Assembly (NCBI GenBank): GCA_029891385.1
Contig: CM057233.1
Coordinates: forward strand, 54,824,063 to 54,888,062
Length of the DNA stretch: 64,000 nucleotides
From: Erythroxylum novogranatense
Lineage: Eukaryota > Streptophyta > Magnoliopsida > Malpighiales > Erythroxylaceae
Reading direction: 5' to 3'
Below the pieces are notes generated by a model. The model ran no database searches. It had not been told where the DNA came from and saw only the letters and a list, made by a program, of their open reading frames with translations. A program made the position numbers and the translations under genes. Shown piece by piece: positions 33,942 to 46,349 of this stretch. The number at the start of each line of letters is the position of its first letter. The stretch's first letter is position 1.

Positions 33942-36340
33942 TTATGACCGATGATGCTTCAATAATTCTTTCACCATCTCCTTTATCTCCTTGACTTCTC
34001 TGTGTAGTTGAATTACTTCTACTTGTAAGTCAAAAGATGAGGTTGGTCGGTCATCATCCTTTGATTGTTCTTCTTCAACAGCAATTGTAGTGTTATATGC
34101 ATCTGAGGATGGAACATATGCTTCAATGATCTCTAGGGTAGGAGGTTGAACAGATAGGTTGGGTTCTTGAAGATCTAAATCATCAAGAGCTGGTAGTCTT
34201 AAAACTTGTCTTCCAAACAAGGGTAGGACTTCTTCAATTGAAGATGTATTAGACAGTGGCCTAATATGCATAATTAACTGCACAAGGGATTCAGTTCTAC
34301 AAGTAAACTCTCCAATCCTTATCGTGTTGAACGTCCCTTTTGTAAGTTTTCCCCCCACTGGACAATGTTCATCTTTAGTTGTTGAACTACCACTAGCTCC
34401 TGAAATGTGATGGGAAATGAAAGTTCCCGTCATCGTCTTCTGTACAGAGCATGCTTCATCTATGCTTCGTACTTCTTTTGCAATTTGATCTACTGACAGA
34501 TCATCTATTACCCCTTCTAGGTATAGTTTCTGCTTCCCCTTATTAACATTGCGTACCATGGATACCTTGGTTGAATGTCAGGTACAACCTTTATCACTGT
34601 TTGCTCAGTCATTGGGAAAATAGTGTACGGTTGGTTTGTCATCTTTGTGGGGTATGGTTTTGTTCCTGCATACCTCAAGGTCTCATAAAAACTCTTCTCA
34701 TCTTCATTCAACAGATGCCATGTACAACTATTTATCAGAATAGGTTGTAAATGTACCTTCACTAACCTCTTTGGGATATCCTTGATGATTATTGAGGTAC
34801 TCCCCTTATTCACAGGTTGAACCTCTTCAGTCACTCTGATTCTCAAATCTTCTTTCCTCAGAAGTTGAGAAGAGTTATACTGTACCAGACTAAGTTCTGT
34901 TGTTTTCTCCTGTTGAACATCTGTAGGAGTAGCCTTCTTCTGACTAAGTTCTGATGATTTCTCCTGTTGAACATCAGTAGGAGTAGCCTTCTTCTGACTA
35001 ACTTTCTCAGTAGTAGGAGTACTCTTTTTCTGATTGACTTTCTCAGTCTTCTTCTCTGCCTCAATCAGTCTTGGAGTCTTTAGAGGTTGTGGCTTCTGCT
35101 TCTCAAACTCCAATTTTCTTTTACTCTTAGTCTCTTTAGCCTATTTAGCTGTATCTTCATTTAAGATAGAGACTAGAGATCTTGTAGCCTTAGGTGCGCC
35201 TGTCTCAGAGACTTCTACCTGACTTAGTTCTTTGGATCACTTTTCTTCTTGTTGTCGTAAGGTTCGAACTCTAGGTGATCTTTTCGCTTGCTTCGGAATT
35301 TCATTCAGAAGTGTCTCCCCTTTTCTTTTCAGAGCACCTTCATCTATAATCTGTACTCGGCTACTTTCTTTTTGAATAATCATCTTTTCTTTTAAAGTTT
35401 CTTCTGATGATTTCCTCCTTTCAGTCATGGGCATGTTTGCACTAGATTGAGATTTAGAACTTTTTGTAGGAGATTTCTTCTTTGTACGCCCCCTCGCTTC
35501 TTGCTTTAATCTTTAATCGCTTCTACTCGCCCGCATTCTTTAAACCCATTTTGCTCTCGTTCTGAGTTGATAACACTCTTAACAAACATCTTAATTATGT
35601 TTCCTCTGTCAAGAAGGACTCCAGACTCTCTGAATATCCTTGTCAGCAACATTCCATAAGGGTAACTGTTCGTATCTTTCATCGCCTTAACCATATATTG
35701 AAAAATCAAAAATGGTAAATCTACGGGTTGGAGATTCAATAAGTAGAATAGGCATTGTTCATCCAATGTTGTCACCAAATGCCTTGAACCTACTCTTGGT
35801 AAGATGCAATTGAATAGAATTGCATGTAAGATCCTAGCGTTCGACACCGGACTTGAGGTCTTCCTCTCCGTTGGGTCGTTGTCTCCATACAACTGTCGAT
35901 TGACTTTGTCTTCCTTTACACTGACTTTCGTCATCCATCTGGCTTTACTTGTGAGCTTTTCTCCAGCAGATGGACATTCAGTTACTTTCTCAATCAACTC
36001 CATTGTCACAATAATAGTCAATCTATCTACTATAGAAACAATATTATTGTCTACTAGCTGCACATTCTTCTAGAAATCATACACTTCATTTTGATATAAG
36101 ATTTCTCGCACTTGAAAGAACTTCCTCCATCCTGCTTCTACTATCTCCGGTTCAATGTCCATGTCATTTTTCCTTAAAGATTCAAAATCAACATGTCTTC
36201 CGAAAATCATTGCTTGCTCCATTTGATTCTTCGATGAGTAAGAAATTAATTTCTCTGATTTGTTCTTCAAAAGGTAAAGTCGGTTATAGAGATTTGAGAC
36301 AGCTGTGAGCTGAGAAGTTTTTGAGTTGAAAATACTCGAA
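33942..36340 (-). pseudogene. Element C env-like ORF with a plant transposon-associated domain (broken)
   Basis: Extra ORF downstream of pol, read leftward. 36340-35506: IFGRHVDFESLRK, EAGWRKFFQVREILYQNEVY, a stop at ~36072, then ILHAILFNCILPR and MLLTRIFRESGVLLD. This resembles the Pfam domain called putative plant transposon protein (PF20167), common in Sirevirus-like extra ORFs. 35505-34560 is a Lys/Glu/Pro/Thr-rich region with two near-identical copies of SQKKATPTDVQQEKSSEL and TGA/TAG breaks at ~35245 and ~35140. 34559-33942 (other frame) holds an acidic stretch and ends in a coiled-coil-like segment (VEVIQLHREVKEIKEMVKEL). No signal peptide or clear membrane segment is visible, so env function is not supported. 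No start ATG is evident; the frame opens after stops at ~36347. Confidence 0.75.
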
Positions 36341-36471
36341 AGGTCTTATCAGGCGTGTTCTAGAATCGGTGAAGTTCTCAAGGCTATGAGACTTTCCCTT
36401 CAAAACTTCCTTGTGAGAGAAGTTACCGGCTGTAACTTACTGTTACTAACGCCGTTAACTTCGACGACCTT
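36341..36471 (-). other. Spacer between C pol stop and env-like ORF
   Basis: 130 bp with stops in the env-like frame at ~36347-36352. No motif recognised. Confidence 0.5.
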
Positions 36472-36578
36472 TTAACTTGACTGTGACATGTTAGATGGTT
36501 GGTCACTTAACATTACCATGTTAAGGTTCCGTCTGGTTTCCTTGAATCGTTCTTCACTCAGTGGTTTAGTGAAGATGT
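36472..36578 (-). pseudogene. Element C pol, last 35 codons after the E insertion
   Basis: Reads FTKPLSEERFKETRRNLNMV and ends at a stop at 36472. This is the standard C-terminus of copia RNase H, and it joins the frame ending QWADI at 46350 on the far side of element E, with GATGT (36574-36578; 46345-46349) as the duplicated target. The ORF that runs on past 36578 to 36945 is LTR sequence of E. Confidence 0.88.
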
Positions 36579-38512
36579 TGTAGGAAAATCCCGGGAGGTA
36601 CATCACATGTACCAGGTGCGGAAAACAAAAATTTTTGTCGCCGGGACCTTCCCGAAGGCCAGGATCTATGTGTCGGTATGAAGACTCAAACCTGAATAGC
36701 CAATAGAGACTATCTCTAAAGGTATCCACGCAGAGATCAGAAAACCTAACCGGGACAAACCCTTTTGACCCGGGAATAGCTAGAACAAAGTAAAGGCTGC
36801 TAGACCCTACCTCTGTCCTTGGAGAGCTTGAGATTTGACGAAGCTCCCAGGAGAAGAAGAGAAAAATCGTTGATGTTGAAGAAGGAAACCTTAGAAACCC
36901 TTTCAAAGTTAACTTAACAATTAAGTAAATATTTCCTTCACCCAAAAGCCACGAACCCTTTTTCCATCAACGAAAATCCCTTTATATTAGTGTCTTTTTT
37001 TTTTACTTATCAAGACACTATAGGAAGCTTACAAGTGGATGGCTTAATGCCATTCATTATTTAATGAATTAAATAACAAAGCTTTGACTTGTCAAAGCTT
37101 ACCCACTTCTTCCACTCTCCAATACCAACGATGCTCATATATATATATATAATTAATTAAGCAATTTACTTAATTAATTAATTAATATATTTGCTAAAAA
37201 GGTCCAGTCAAATTGGGGTCGGTCCTACCGGCCTACCGGGTCCCGGTACTGAAAAAACTCCGGAGACTTTTCTTAGCAATATCAATGTCGCGATCTCATC
37301 GGGACATATCTCGATCTCATCGGGATCCATTTAATCCTAATGCTCTCCATAATTGGAATTATGTCCAATATTATTTTACGGATTCTCTGAAACACTCTTA
37401 TGCATGTGACCCTTTAGGTTCCCGGTTATGTTGGCCACTTAGATTAACACTTAATCTGAGCAAGTCATGAGCGGCGTCTAGCAACACATCATGACCCCCA
37501 ATTGACCGGAAAGTAATTGGTTTGATGAATTCATCACGAACCAGATCACGAACCCATCCATAAACAATTACTGTGCAATTCGTCCTTTCATCATCCTGTA
37601 CCCCACTTGGTTATGAGTATGGTCAAAGTGTCAACTCTTACTAGACTAAGTCTAGCCCAAGTGATATCGCCTCTATCTTAGACTCATTACTTTATATGTC
37701 CATGAAGACACACTTCAAGACATATTTATGCTCGCCGAGACTTAAAGTAATGATCCCGACGAAGAGGTCGAGGTATCTCTTCTCGCTATCACGTAGTGAT
37801 GAATCCTCTATTGGCTACTCAATTACCTTCAATACCTCAAGTCGCACCCAAGCACCACCCTATGAGTAACCTCCGAAAGGCAACAAGGAATGGAGTCAAA
37901 GCACGTAATCAAGATCTAAGATATCTTTGAGTACCTCAAGTCTAAGGATACTTGCACCATTGCTATGATGAGATTATCACCGACATTAGAATAGGACATC
38001 CATGTGATAATCTCATGGCGGGTCATCCAATGTACTTACTACCGCTAGTAAGCATCCACATGTCAACTCTAAATATCCCATATTTACGCTTCGAGATCCA
38101 CCGCTGATCCAATCAAGGAGTATAGCATATGTTAATCATCCGGGATTAATGATGTCGGTCTCATTAATCCTATGACTAGGAGAATTTAGATATTGACATA
38201 ATTGCACATGATAGGAATCTCGAGAGTATGATCACATCATAATTTCCTTCATGCTATGTCATATATCATGGACTTCATTAATTTGATTAAAGATCAATAT
38301 CAATTCATAAAGAACATCAAATAAATGAAACATGCCTTTCTTTATTTCTTCATAAAGTCTGTACATGACTATGAACAAAAAGCGCTAAAGGGGATTGCCT
38401 TTAGGGCACTACTCTAACAATCTTACGGTACTGTACACGAATAAGTCGACTTACACGTACCGAACAGGTATAAGTCAACTTACACCTCAATACAAGTCGA
38501 CTTACACCTGCA
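36579..38512 (-). repeat. Element E 3' LTR
   Basis: 1934 bp, TGTAGGAAAATCCCGG to TTACACCTGCA. It matches the 5' LTR almost base for base to ~37655, then differs at many CTG/CAG positions. (AT)n and (TTAA) tracts lie at ~37138-37190. Confidence 0.92.
38420..38512. repeat. Palindrome extension at the outer end of the E 3' LTR
   Basis: After TCTAACA (end of the A/B-type LTR) come ATCTTACGGTACTGTACACG and three palindromes: AAGTCGACTT, AAGTCAACTT and AAGTCGACTT, ending at TGCA. The E 5' LTR has only two, so the array changed by one unit between the two LTRs. Confidence 0.9.
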
Positions 38513-38524
38513 AATCTCCCACTT
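38513..38524 (-). other. Polypurine tract of element E
   Basis: AATCTCCCACTT, i.e. AAGTGGGAGATT in element sense, now next to the palindromic LTR end. Confidence 0.82.
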
Positions 38525-38527
38525 GAC

Positions 38528-40400
38528 CTAAAGCCAATCGCCTTGGTATCTAATACCATAAGCGAGTACATGAGAATCAAAATTCTTCTGTGACAATGGC
38601 TTCGTCAACGGATCAGCAATGTTCTGCTCTGTGGGAATTCTCTCGATCTCGACATCACCTCTGGCAATGATCTCTCGAATCAGATGATATCTGCGGAGTA
38701 CGTGTTTAGATCGTTGGTGAGACCTTGGTTCCTTTGCCTGAGCAATAGCCCCATTGTTGTCACAATACAACTGTATGGGCCCATCACAGCTAGGAACCAC
38801 ACCAAGTTCAGTAATGAACTTCTTGATCCAAACAGCTTCCTTTGCCTCGATGCGAGAATGTACTCGCCTCGATCGTTGAATCGCCATCGTCTCTTGTTTG
38901 AACTCTTCCAACCGACCGCTCCGCCGCTCGCTGTGAAAACATAACCCGACCGGGATTTTGAATCATCCCTATCGATTGAAAACGGCATCCAGATGTCCTC
39001 TCACTTGAGATTTCCATCTCCATATATCAAGAAAACATCCTTAGTCCTTCGCAGTACTTGAGGATATTCTTGACACCACCCAAAGACCCTCACCAGATCC
39101 GATTGGTATCCGCCGTGACACTCGAGCATACGATACATCGGGCCTCGTACATAACATAGCATACATGATCGATCCTACTGCAGACGATACGGATCGATCC
39201 ATGCGCATCCTCTCATCTTGTGTCTTAGGACATAGATTTCGAGAGTGTTATCCCATGAGACATGGGAAGAAACCCTCTCTTGGATTGCTCCATGCTAAAC
39301 CTCTTTAGCATCTTGTCTATGTACGATGATTGTGAAAGACCAAGCAACCTTTTTGATCTATCTCTATAGATTCTTATCCCAAGGATATAAGTTGCTTCAC
39401 CAAGGTCCTTCATGGTAAATTGTTTGGACAACCAAATCTTGACTGATTGTAGCATCGAGACATCGTTTCCTAGTAATAATATTTCATCCACATATAGCAC
39501 AAGGAATACGATTGCAGTCCCATTAACCTTCTTGTACACACAGTGTTCATCCGGATTTTGTGAGAAACCAAACTCTTTGATTACCTCATCAAAATGGATA
39601 TTCCAACTCCTGGATGCTTGCTTCAATCCATAAATGGATTTCTGAAGCTTGCATACCTTTTCGCCATCGATGGAAGTGAAGCCCTCTGGTTGTGTCATGT
39701 ACACATCCTCGCCGATTTCCATTAAGGAAAGTCGTCTTCACATCCATTTGCCATATCTCATAATCATAATGAGCGAATGGCTAGGAGTATCCGAATGGAT
39801 TTAAGCATTGCTACGGCTCAAGGTCTCGCCATAGTCAACTCCTTGTCTCTCGACGAAATCCTTTGGCCACAAGCCTTGCTTTATAAGTAATCACATTACC
39901 ATCCATGTCGGTTTTCTTCTTGAAAACCCATTTGCACCCTATAGGTTTTATCCCTTCAGGTGCATCAACCAAAGTCCATACTTGGTTTTGGTACATGGAA
40001 TCCATTTAAGCTTTCATGGCACAAAGCCATTTTTCAGCCTCTGAACTTTTCAGAACCTCTTCATAGGTAGCAGGCTCATCATCTTCTATGAGCAATACGT
40101 CATTCTGTTCACTTACAAGAAATCCATATCTCTCGGGAACAGTGCGTATCCTATTTGACCTCTGAACTTCGTGTGTAGTAGAAGGTTGAACTGTTACTTC
40201 ATCCGAATGAGTGATGCCTCGTGTTCGAGCGCTTGATGCGTATGCATTTGAGCATCTTGAACTTCTTCAAGTTCAACTTTGCTCCCACCGCCTTCTTGCA
40301 GAAGAAACTCTTTCTCTAAGAAGACAGATGCTTTGAAACAAATACCTTTTGTTCCTCAAAGAAGGTAGAATTGATATCCCATGGTCTCTTTAGGATATCC
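38528..40400 (-). pseudogene. Element E reverse transcriptase and RNase H (broken)
   Basis: RNase H is in 38528-39060: AVWIKKFITELGVVPSCDGP, YCDNNGAIAQAKEP, HVLRRYHLIREIIARGDVEI, then TEQNIADPLTKPLSQKNFD and GDWL before the stop at 38528. Its N-terminal part is in other frames. RT is clearest at 39722-39225: MTQPEGFTSIDG, YGLKQASRSWNIHF, then LYVDEILLLGND. The catalytic YVDD reads YVDE, so the second Asp is Glu, which should abolish polymerisation. This change is not at a CAG/CTG site and so is less easily explained as the local base error. 39723-40400 continues to the RT start (YENQVWTLVDAP, CKWVFKKKTDMDGN) in fragments. Confidence 0.85.
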
Positions 40401-41560
40401 TACAAACAAACACTTGTCGACTTTGCTTCAAGCTTATCCGACCAATCCGCTTCACGTGGGTGACAACCCCAAACTTTCAAATGAGAAAGATAAGGTTTTC
40501 TCGTTAGTCCACATCTAATATGGAGTAACATCAACTGCCTTAGAGGGAATTACGCTTAACAAGTAAACAATTGTCTCTAGCGCATACCCCAAAACGATTT
40601 TGGTAATCGTATGAAACCCATCATTGATCGTACCACGTCCAACAAGGTTCGATTTCTCCTTTCAGCCACACCATTGTCTTTGTGGTGTGTAGGAGGAGTC
40701 CATCGAGATAAAATGCCATTATCTACGAGATAATCCGAAACCGTTGGTCTAAGTATTCTCCACCACGATCGGATCGTAATGCCTTGATACTTTTACCAAG
40801 TTGGTTTTCTACTTCATTTCAATTGTTTGAACTTTTCAAACGCTTCAGATTTGTATCTCATCGATACAAGTACCCATATCGAGAATAATCATCGATAAAG
40901 GTAATGAAGTAACGACAACCACTTCTAGCATGGATGGACATCGGACCGCATACATCCGAATGTATTAGGTCTAATACTCCATCGCTGCTCACCCTTTCCT
41001 TGAAGGTAACTTAGTCATCTTGCCTAATAAACAAGGTTCGCATGTGTCATATGATTCATAATCAAATGACCCTAAACCGCCACTCTTATGGAGTTTAGCG
41101 ATCGTGTCTCATTTATATGGCCGTTCGACAATGCCATAAGTAAGTTGACTTTAAATTATCTCTTTTATGCCGCTTGGTGTCATTGACATTCATAATTGGA
41201 TGAGACATATCTAATATGTAAATATCATTGCATAATGTACCAAGACCATAAAGCATTCCATTAGAATTAATAGAACAACCATTGCTATTAAAATTCAAAT
41301 GGAAACCACTCTATTTAAACAAGAAATGATAATATGTTCTTTGTCAAATGGGTACAAAATAACAATCATCCAATTCAAGTACAAGCCCAAATGGGAGAGA
41401 CAAAACATAGGTTCCTACGACTAATGCAAAGAACTCTTGCTCCATTTCCAACACGCAGTCTACTTCTCCTTCATGAGTCGCTCATCGCCTCTTAGGCCCG
41501 CATATCATTACATATGTGTGAGCCACAACCAGTATCAAATACCCAAATGTTGTGATCGAA
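40401..41560 (-). pseudogene. Element E protease end and integrase (fragmented)
   Basis: In pieces: integrase core with RSDRGGEYL (~40760), HNGVAERRNRT split near ~40660, the HSDVCGPM equivalent near ~40950, and the zinc domain around 41030-41150 (WHCR at ~41115). Protease is upstream, and here the catalytic motif is intact as DTGCGSHI at ~41525 (GATACTGGTTGTGG on the minus strand). Frameshifts occur every 50-150 bases, often where A or B has CAG or CTG, so no long ORF exists. Confidence 0.8.
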
Positions 41561-42399
41561 ACAAGATAACCTCAATGACATACATACTGAAGTAGTTGAG
41601 GCATCCGATGCCTTCTTCTCGCTTCAAATGACTCCAGATAGACTTTGCAATTAGCCTCCAATGGCCATCTTTACCACATTGGAAGCAAGTTCCTTTCGGG
41701 CAGCTTCTTTGGTCTTCTTCTTGATGGCGCTTCCTTTGGTGTCTTGGCCTTCTTCTTCTTTGGGTTCTTTTCTTCTTTGAACCGTAAGAAGAAGCCACCA
41801 TTAGCACTTTTACTATCATTCTTGATAGTCCTTCACTGCCTTGAAAGCAGATTGATCAACTCGGTATTGTTGTGGATATTTGGTTCATCCGATAGTTTAA
41901 CACTAACGTGAATAACTCTCGGACAATCCAACCAAAATTAAGTCTATACTTAACTCATAATCCATTACAAAACCTAAGACGGCCAATCTCTCAATATAGC
42001 CATTCATCTTCGTGGCATACCGCATGCAGAGATTTCGAGCCATCTTTAATGGTGAAGAGAAGTCTTGAGGTCTCGAACCTTTCGCACCGAGCTTTCATCA
42101 AACAAGCGCCTCCCTAAGATGAAATACTATAGTGTGAACATCCATTGACTCGTCGCTTCGCAGCTCTGGTGACATCGAGGCAAGCATAATGCAAGTAGCC
42201 ATGTCATCGTCCTTTAGATGCTTACGATATGCCTTCCGATCCTCATCGAAGCATCGACAAGAGTGCATCTGGAAGTGGAACATCTAGATGTATCCCAGCC
42301 TCGATCGAGAACAATTCTCGATTCCTTAGCGACCAAGAAAATTCGGTTCGCTTAACTTGTTGGAATCCATTAGCGAGCGAAGTTCACACCGGAAGACAT
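41561..42399 (-). pseudogene. Element E gag (fragmented)
   Basis: The ATG at 42399 matches A's gag start, but the frame breaks within ten codons (ACTTCGCTCGC where A has ACTTGCACTCAC). Later segments include HLKDDDMATCIMLASMSPEL (42283-42098), a Lys/Arg-rich linker and a knuckle starting CFQCGKDGHWR (~41700), whose final Cys falls out of frame. Content is collinear with A and B gag. Confidence 0.8.
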
Positions 42400-44412
42400 C
42401 TTCCACCGACCTAAACGGAAAGAGAGAAAGAATGTTAGAATAGGAAAAGATGCATAATCATAAGGACTTGAATGATATGCAAAAAGCTCCCACTAGTTTC
42501 ATAGAATCCATAACCCTCATTACGAAGCCAAAGAAACAAGATGACATAATGTCCTAGTGGGTTGATATCCGATATTGCTAAGAATGACCTTGGGTTTACC
42601 CAACAAGCCACAACTTAGGTCAATCGGTAGGTATCTAACATACCAATTGCATCATCGATAACCGACATTAAGCATGACCTTGGGTTTACCCAACAAGCCA
42701 CCTTATGTCTCGGGAGGTATCAGATATACCAATTACATCTTAGACACAACTATCGATCAGTGCTATCAATTTGTTGATGCGTGCACTTACATTGGGTTAT
42801 CAACTCTTTGATGCGCATACATCTAATGTATGCTACCCAATTTCGCTTTGTGTCCACGCTGACCTTGAGTTTACTCAACAAACCAACGCTTTAGTGAAAA
42901 CCAACCCATTAATCCGAAAATCACATTTTCATGGTTCAACATATCCAGATAGAGCGAGCTTGGGTTTACCTAACAACCCAACCCTATAAGAACTCTGGTT
43001 CTTACCATATTAATGGAAGCGTTAGTTTTCATATACCGAGGAGGAATTTCAACTCTAGACTCCAAGTCAAGGATTATAGTCGCCAGACTATATGGAATGA
43101 TTTAGGTTTCATCAATCACATTGAATCTTTCCTTATAATCATCCATCATCCCTCTTGAGCATGTCACAAGTCGACTTACAAAGAATGCAAGTCGCCTTAT
43201 GCCCTCGCTTCACGCACAAGTCGCCTTATATCATGATACAAGTCGACTTATGGCAAGATTTTGAACAAGTCGACTTATGTCCTATATAAGTCGACTTATC
43301 CAACTAAAATTGCTATTATATCTAATCGGCTAATTCCTCAATCCATGTAATCCCAATTCACAATACCATCATACCTAGGGTAATATTCATTAATTTGATG
43401 TACCAATGAACACTTCATTGTTACATGATTGCCATATACAGTCAAACCATATAAGAAAAGCTTGAAAATGAGTCATTACTCATAAATATCCAAACAATTT
43501 AGGAAACACCAAATTATCACCCTAAGCATCTCTAGCTAGTCCATACGTTATCAAATTACTTCGGCACAAGTCACAAAAATTATGACGGCCAAAACAAGCA
43601 AGATAATGAAATACACTAACGAGACGCTAATGTGACCTATTTGGCATCCGAAAATTCTTGGAAAACCAAATTCAAGCAATTCAGTTTGGAAAGCATAATA
43701 AATCAATATAACTCATTTTCAATCACATTAAAAATGGTCCAAGGCATTGGAACTGAAAAATACACATTCAATTATGCCAAGCAAAACAGTCCCAACAATG
43801 TTCACAAAACTGCCAAGTACTACACATTGCTCGAAATAATCATTGAAAAAATTTCAATAAATTCTGAGAACATTACACAGGTTACTACATGTTCAGAAAA
43901 TTCCTCATGAATTTTTCCAGGATTTATAGCCATCAAAAACTCAGTCAACCTAAGAAACAAAACCGATTCAAAATCTGTGTTCATCAACACAACTATTCCC
44001 AACAGCATAGAATAAATTCGTGAATAAATAGCAAATCACCTTGAAAACACTTTTCCATCCACATAGACATTCAAAAACATCTTAGGGATATGTTGGTGAA
44101 GGCCAATCCGAAAAAATGTTTTTCTAGAATTTATTATCGAATTTATACACATGCCTATTCACAGAATGTGTCACAAAACAGCATCTAGAACCTTAGAGAA
44201 TAAATTAGCAAAACTATATCAAATTAAATTGATAAATTCTCATCTTTCACAGACATATTCTATAACATGTTATGAACAATTCTGGGCAGAAAAATTTCGA
44301 AAAACATATCCCTATATTAATTCGAAATTTGGACAGCATGCATGCATCAACGTCAAATTCAAATAGGAAGTCCGACCTAGCTAGGGTTTTAGCTTCATAC
44401 ACGACACAAGTG
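42400..44412 (-). other. Element E leader
   Basis: 2.0 kb noncoding. TTGGGTTTACCCAA-type inverted repeats occur at ~42592, ~42680, ~42865 (variant) and ~42960; the GTCGAC array is at 43168-43297. Small ORFs (42771-42989, 43632-43910, 44151-44366) have no domain similarity. Confidence 0.8.
43168..43297. repeat. Palindrome array (AAGTCGACTT) in the E leader
   Basis: Six sites at about 43168, 43189, 43218, 43240, 43267 and 43288. Four are AAGTCGACTT and two (43189, 43218) are AAGTCGCCTT. Confidence 0.9.
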
Positions 44413-44424
44413 GCTCTGATACCA
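44413..44424 (-). other. Primer-binding site of element E
   Basis: GCTCTGATACCA, the reverse of TGGTATCAGAGC (initiator tRNA-Met), one base from the LTR start at 44426. Confidence 0.92.
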
Positions 44425-44425
44425 C

Positions 44426-46344
44426 TGTAGGAAAATCCCGGGAGGTACATCACATGTACCAGGTGCGGAAAACAAAAATTTTTGTCGCCGGGACCTTCCC
44501 GAAGGCCAGGATCTATGTGTCGGTATGAAGACTCAAACCTGAATAGCCAATAGAGACTATCTCTAAAGGTATCCACGCAGAGATCAGAAAACCTAACCGG
44601 GACAAACCCTTTTGACCCAGGAATAGCTAGAACAAAGTAAAGGCTGCTAGACCCTACCTCTGTCCTTGGAGAGCTTGAGATTTGACGAAGCTACCCTGGA
44701 GAAGAAGAGAAAAATCGTTGATGTTGAAGAAGGAAACCTTAGAAACCCTTTCAAAGTTAACTTAACAATTAAGTAAATATTTCCTTCACCCAAAAGCCAC
44801 AAACCCTTTTTCCATCAACGAAAATCCCTTTATATTAGTTTCTTTTTTTTTTTTACTTATCAAGACACTATAGGAAGCTTACAAGTGGATGGCTTAATAC
44901 CATTCATTATTTAATGAATTAAATAACAAAGCTTTGACTTGTCAAAGCTTACCCACTTCTTCCACTCTCCAATACCAACGATGCTCATATATATATATAA
45001 TTAATTAAGTAATTTACTTATTTAATTAATTAATATATATTTGCTAAAAAGGTCCAGTCAAATTGGGATCGGTCCTACCGGCTTACCGGGCCCCGGTACT
45101 GAAAAAACTCCGGAGACTTTTCTTAGCAATATCAATGTCGCGATCTCATCGGGACATATCTCGATCTCATCGGGATCCATTTAATCCTAATGCTCTCCAT
45201 AATTGGAACTCTGTCCAATACTATTTTACGGATTCTCTGAAACACTCTTATGCATGTGACCCTTTAGGTTCCCGGTTATGTTGGCCACTTAGATTAACAC
45301 TTAATCTGAGCAAGTCATGAGCGGCGTCTAGCAACACATCATGACCCCCAATTGACCGGAAAGTAATTGGTTTGATGAATTCATCACGAACCAGATCACG
45401 AACCCATCCATAGACAATTACTGTGCAATTCGTCCTTTCATCATCCTATACCCCACTTGGTTATGAGTATGGTCAAAGTGTCAACTCTTACTAGACTAAG
45501 TCTAGCCCAGTGATATCGGTTCTGTCTTAGACTCATTACTTTATATGTCCATGAAGACACACTTCATGACATATTTATGCTCTGGCCAGAGACTTAAAGT
45601 AATGATCCTGACAAGAGGCCAGGGTATCTCTTCTGCTATCACATAAGTGATGAATCCTCTATTGGCTACTCAATTACCTTCGAATACCTCAAGCTGTACC
45701 CAAGCACCACCCTATGAGTAACCTCCGAAGGTAACAAGGAATGGAGTCAAAGCACGTAATCAAGATCAAGATATCTTTGAGTACCTCAAGTCTAAGGATA
45801 CTTGCACCATTGCTATGATGAGATTATCACTGACATTAGAATAGGACATCCATGTGATAATCTCATGGCAGGTCATCCAATGTACTTACTACCGCTAGTA
45901 AGCATCCACATGTCAACTCTAAATATCCCATATTTACAGTTTCTGAGATCCACTGCTTGATCCAATCAAGGAGTATAGCATATGCTAGTATGTCCGGATT
46001 AATGATGTCCAGTCTCATTAATCCTATGACTAGGGAGAATTTAGATACTGACATAATTGCACATGATAGGAATCTCAGTAGTATGATCACATCATAATTT
46101 CCTTCATGCTATGTCATATATCATGGACTTCATTAATTTGATTAAAGATCAATATCAATTCATAAAGAACATCAAATAAATGAAACATGCCTTTCTTTAT
46201 TTCTTCATAAAGTCATACATGACTATGAACAAAAAGCGCTAAAGGGGATTGCCTTTAGGGCACTACTCTAACAATCTTACGGTACTGTACACGAATAAGT
46301 CGACTTACACGTACCGAATTGGTATAAGTCGACTTACACCTGCA
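44426..46344 (-). repeat. Element E 5' LTR with palindrome extension
   Basis: 1919 bp, TGTAGG to CCTGCA. The outer end (46276-46344) holds two AAGTCGACTT palindromes. Retains CTG/CAG at positions where the 3' LTR shows CG, e.g. TTCTGCTATCACA at 45631. Confidence 0.92.
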
Positions 46345-46349
46345 GATGT

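Larger units (their letters stand above)
36579..46344 (-). mobile_element. Element E: Ty1/copia, Angela-like, minus strand, TSD GATGT, in C RNase H
   Basis: 9.77 kb. LTRs at 36579-38512 (3') and 44426-46344 (5') are nearly identical over the first ~1.08 kb; flanks are exact GATGT repeats at 36574-36578 and 46345-46349. PBS, polypurine tract and gag-pol order are normal. Unlike A, B and G, its LTR begins (element sense) TGCAGGTGTAAGTCGAC, with palindromes ahead of the usual TGTTAGAGTAGTGCCC. Because this extension is in both LTRs and inside the TSD, it was present when E transposed. Gag-pol is split by many small indels, largely at former CAG/CTG sites. Confidence 0.93.

Noticed and set aside
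36472..36945. 157-codon ORF on the minus strand
   Set aside because: A chimera: only the last ~35 codons are C pol; the rest is LTR of element E read across the insertion edge.
44247..44576. 109-codon ORF at the inner edge of E's 5' LTR
   Set aside because: Reads across the LTR, PBS and leader; the same LTR segment appears in the 36472-36945 chimera.
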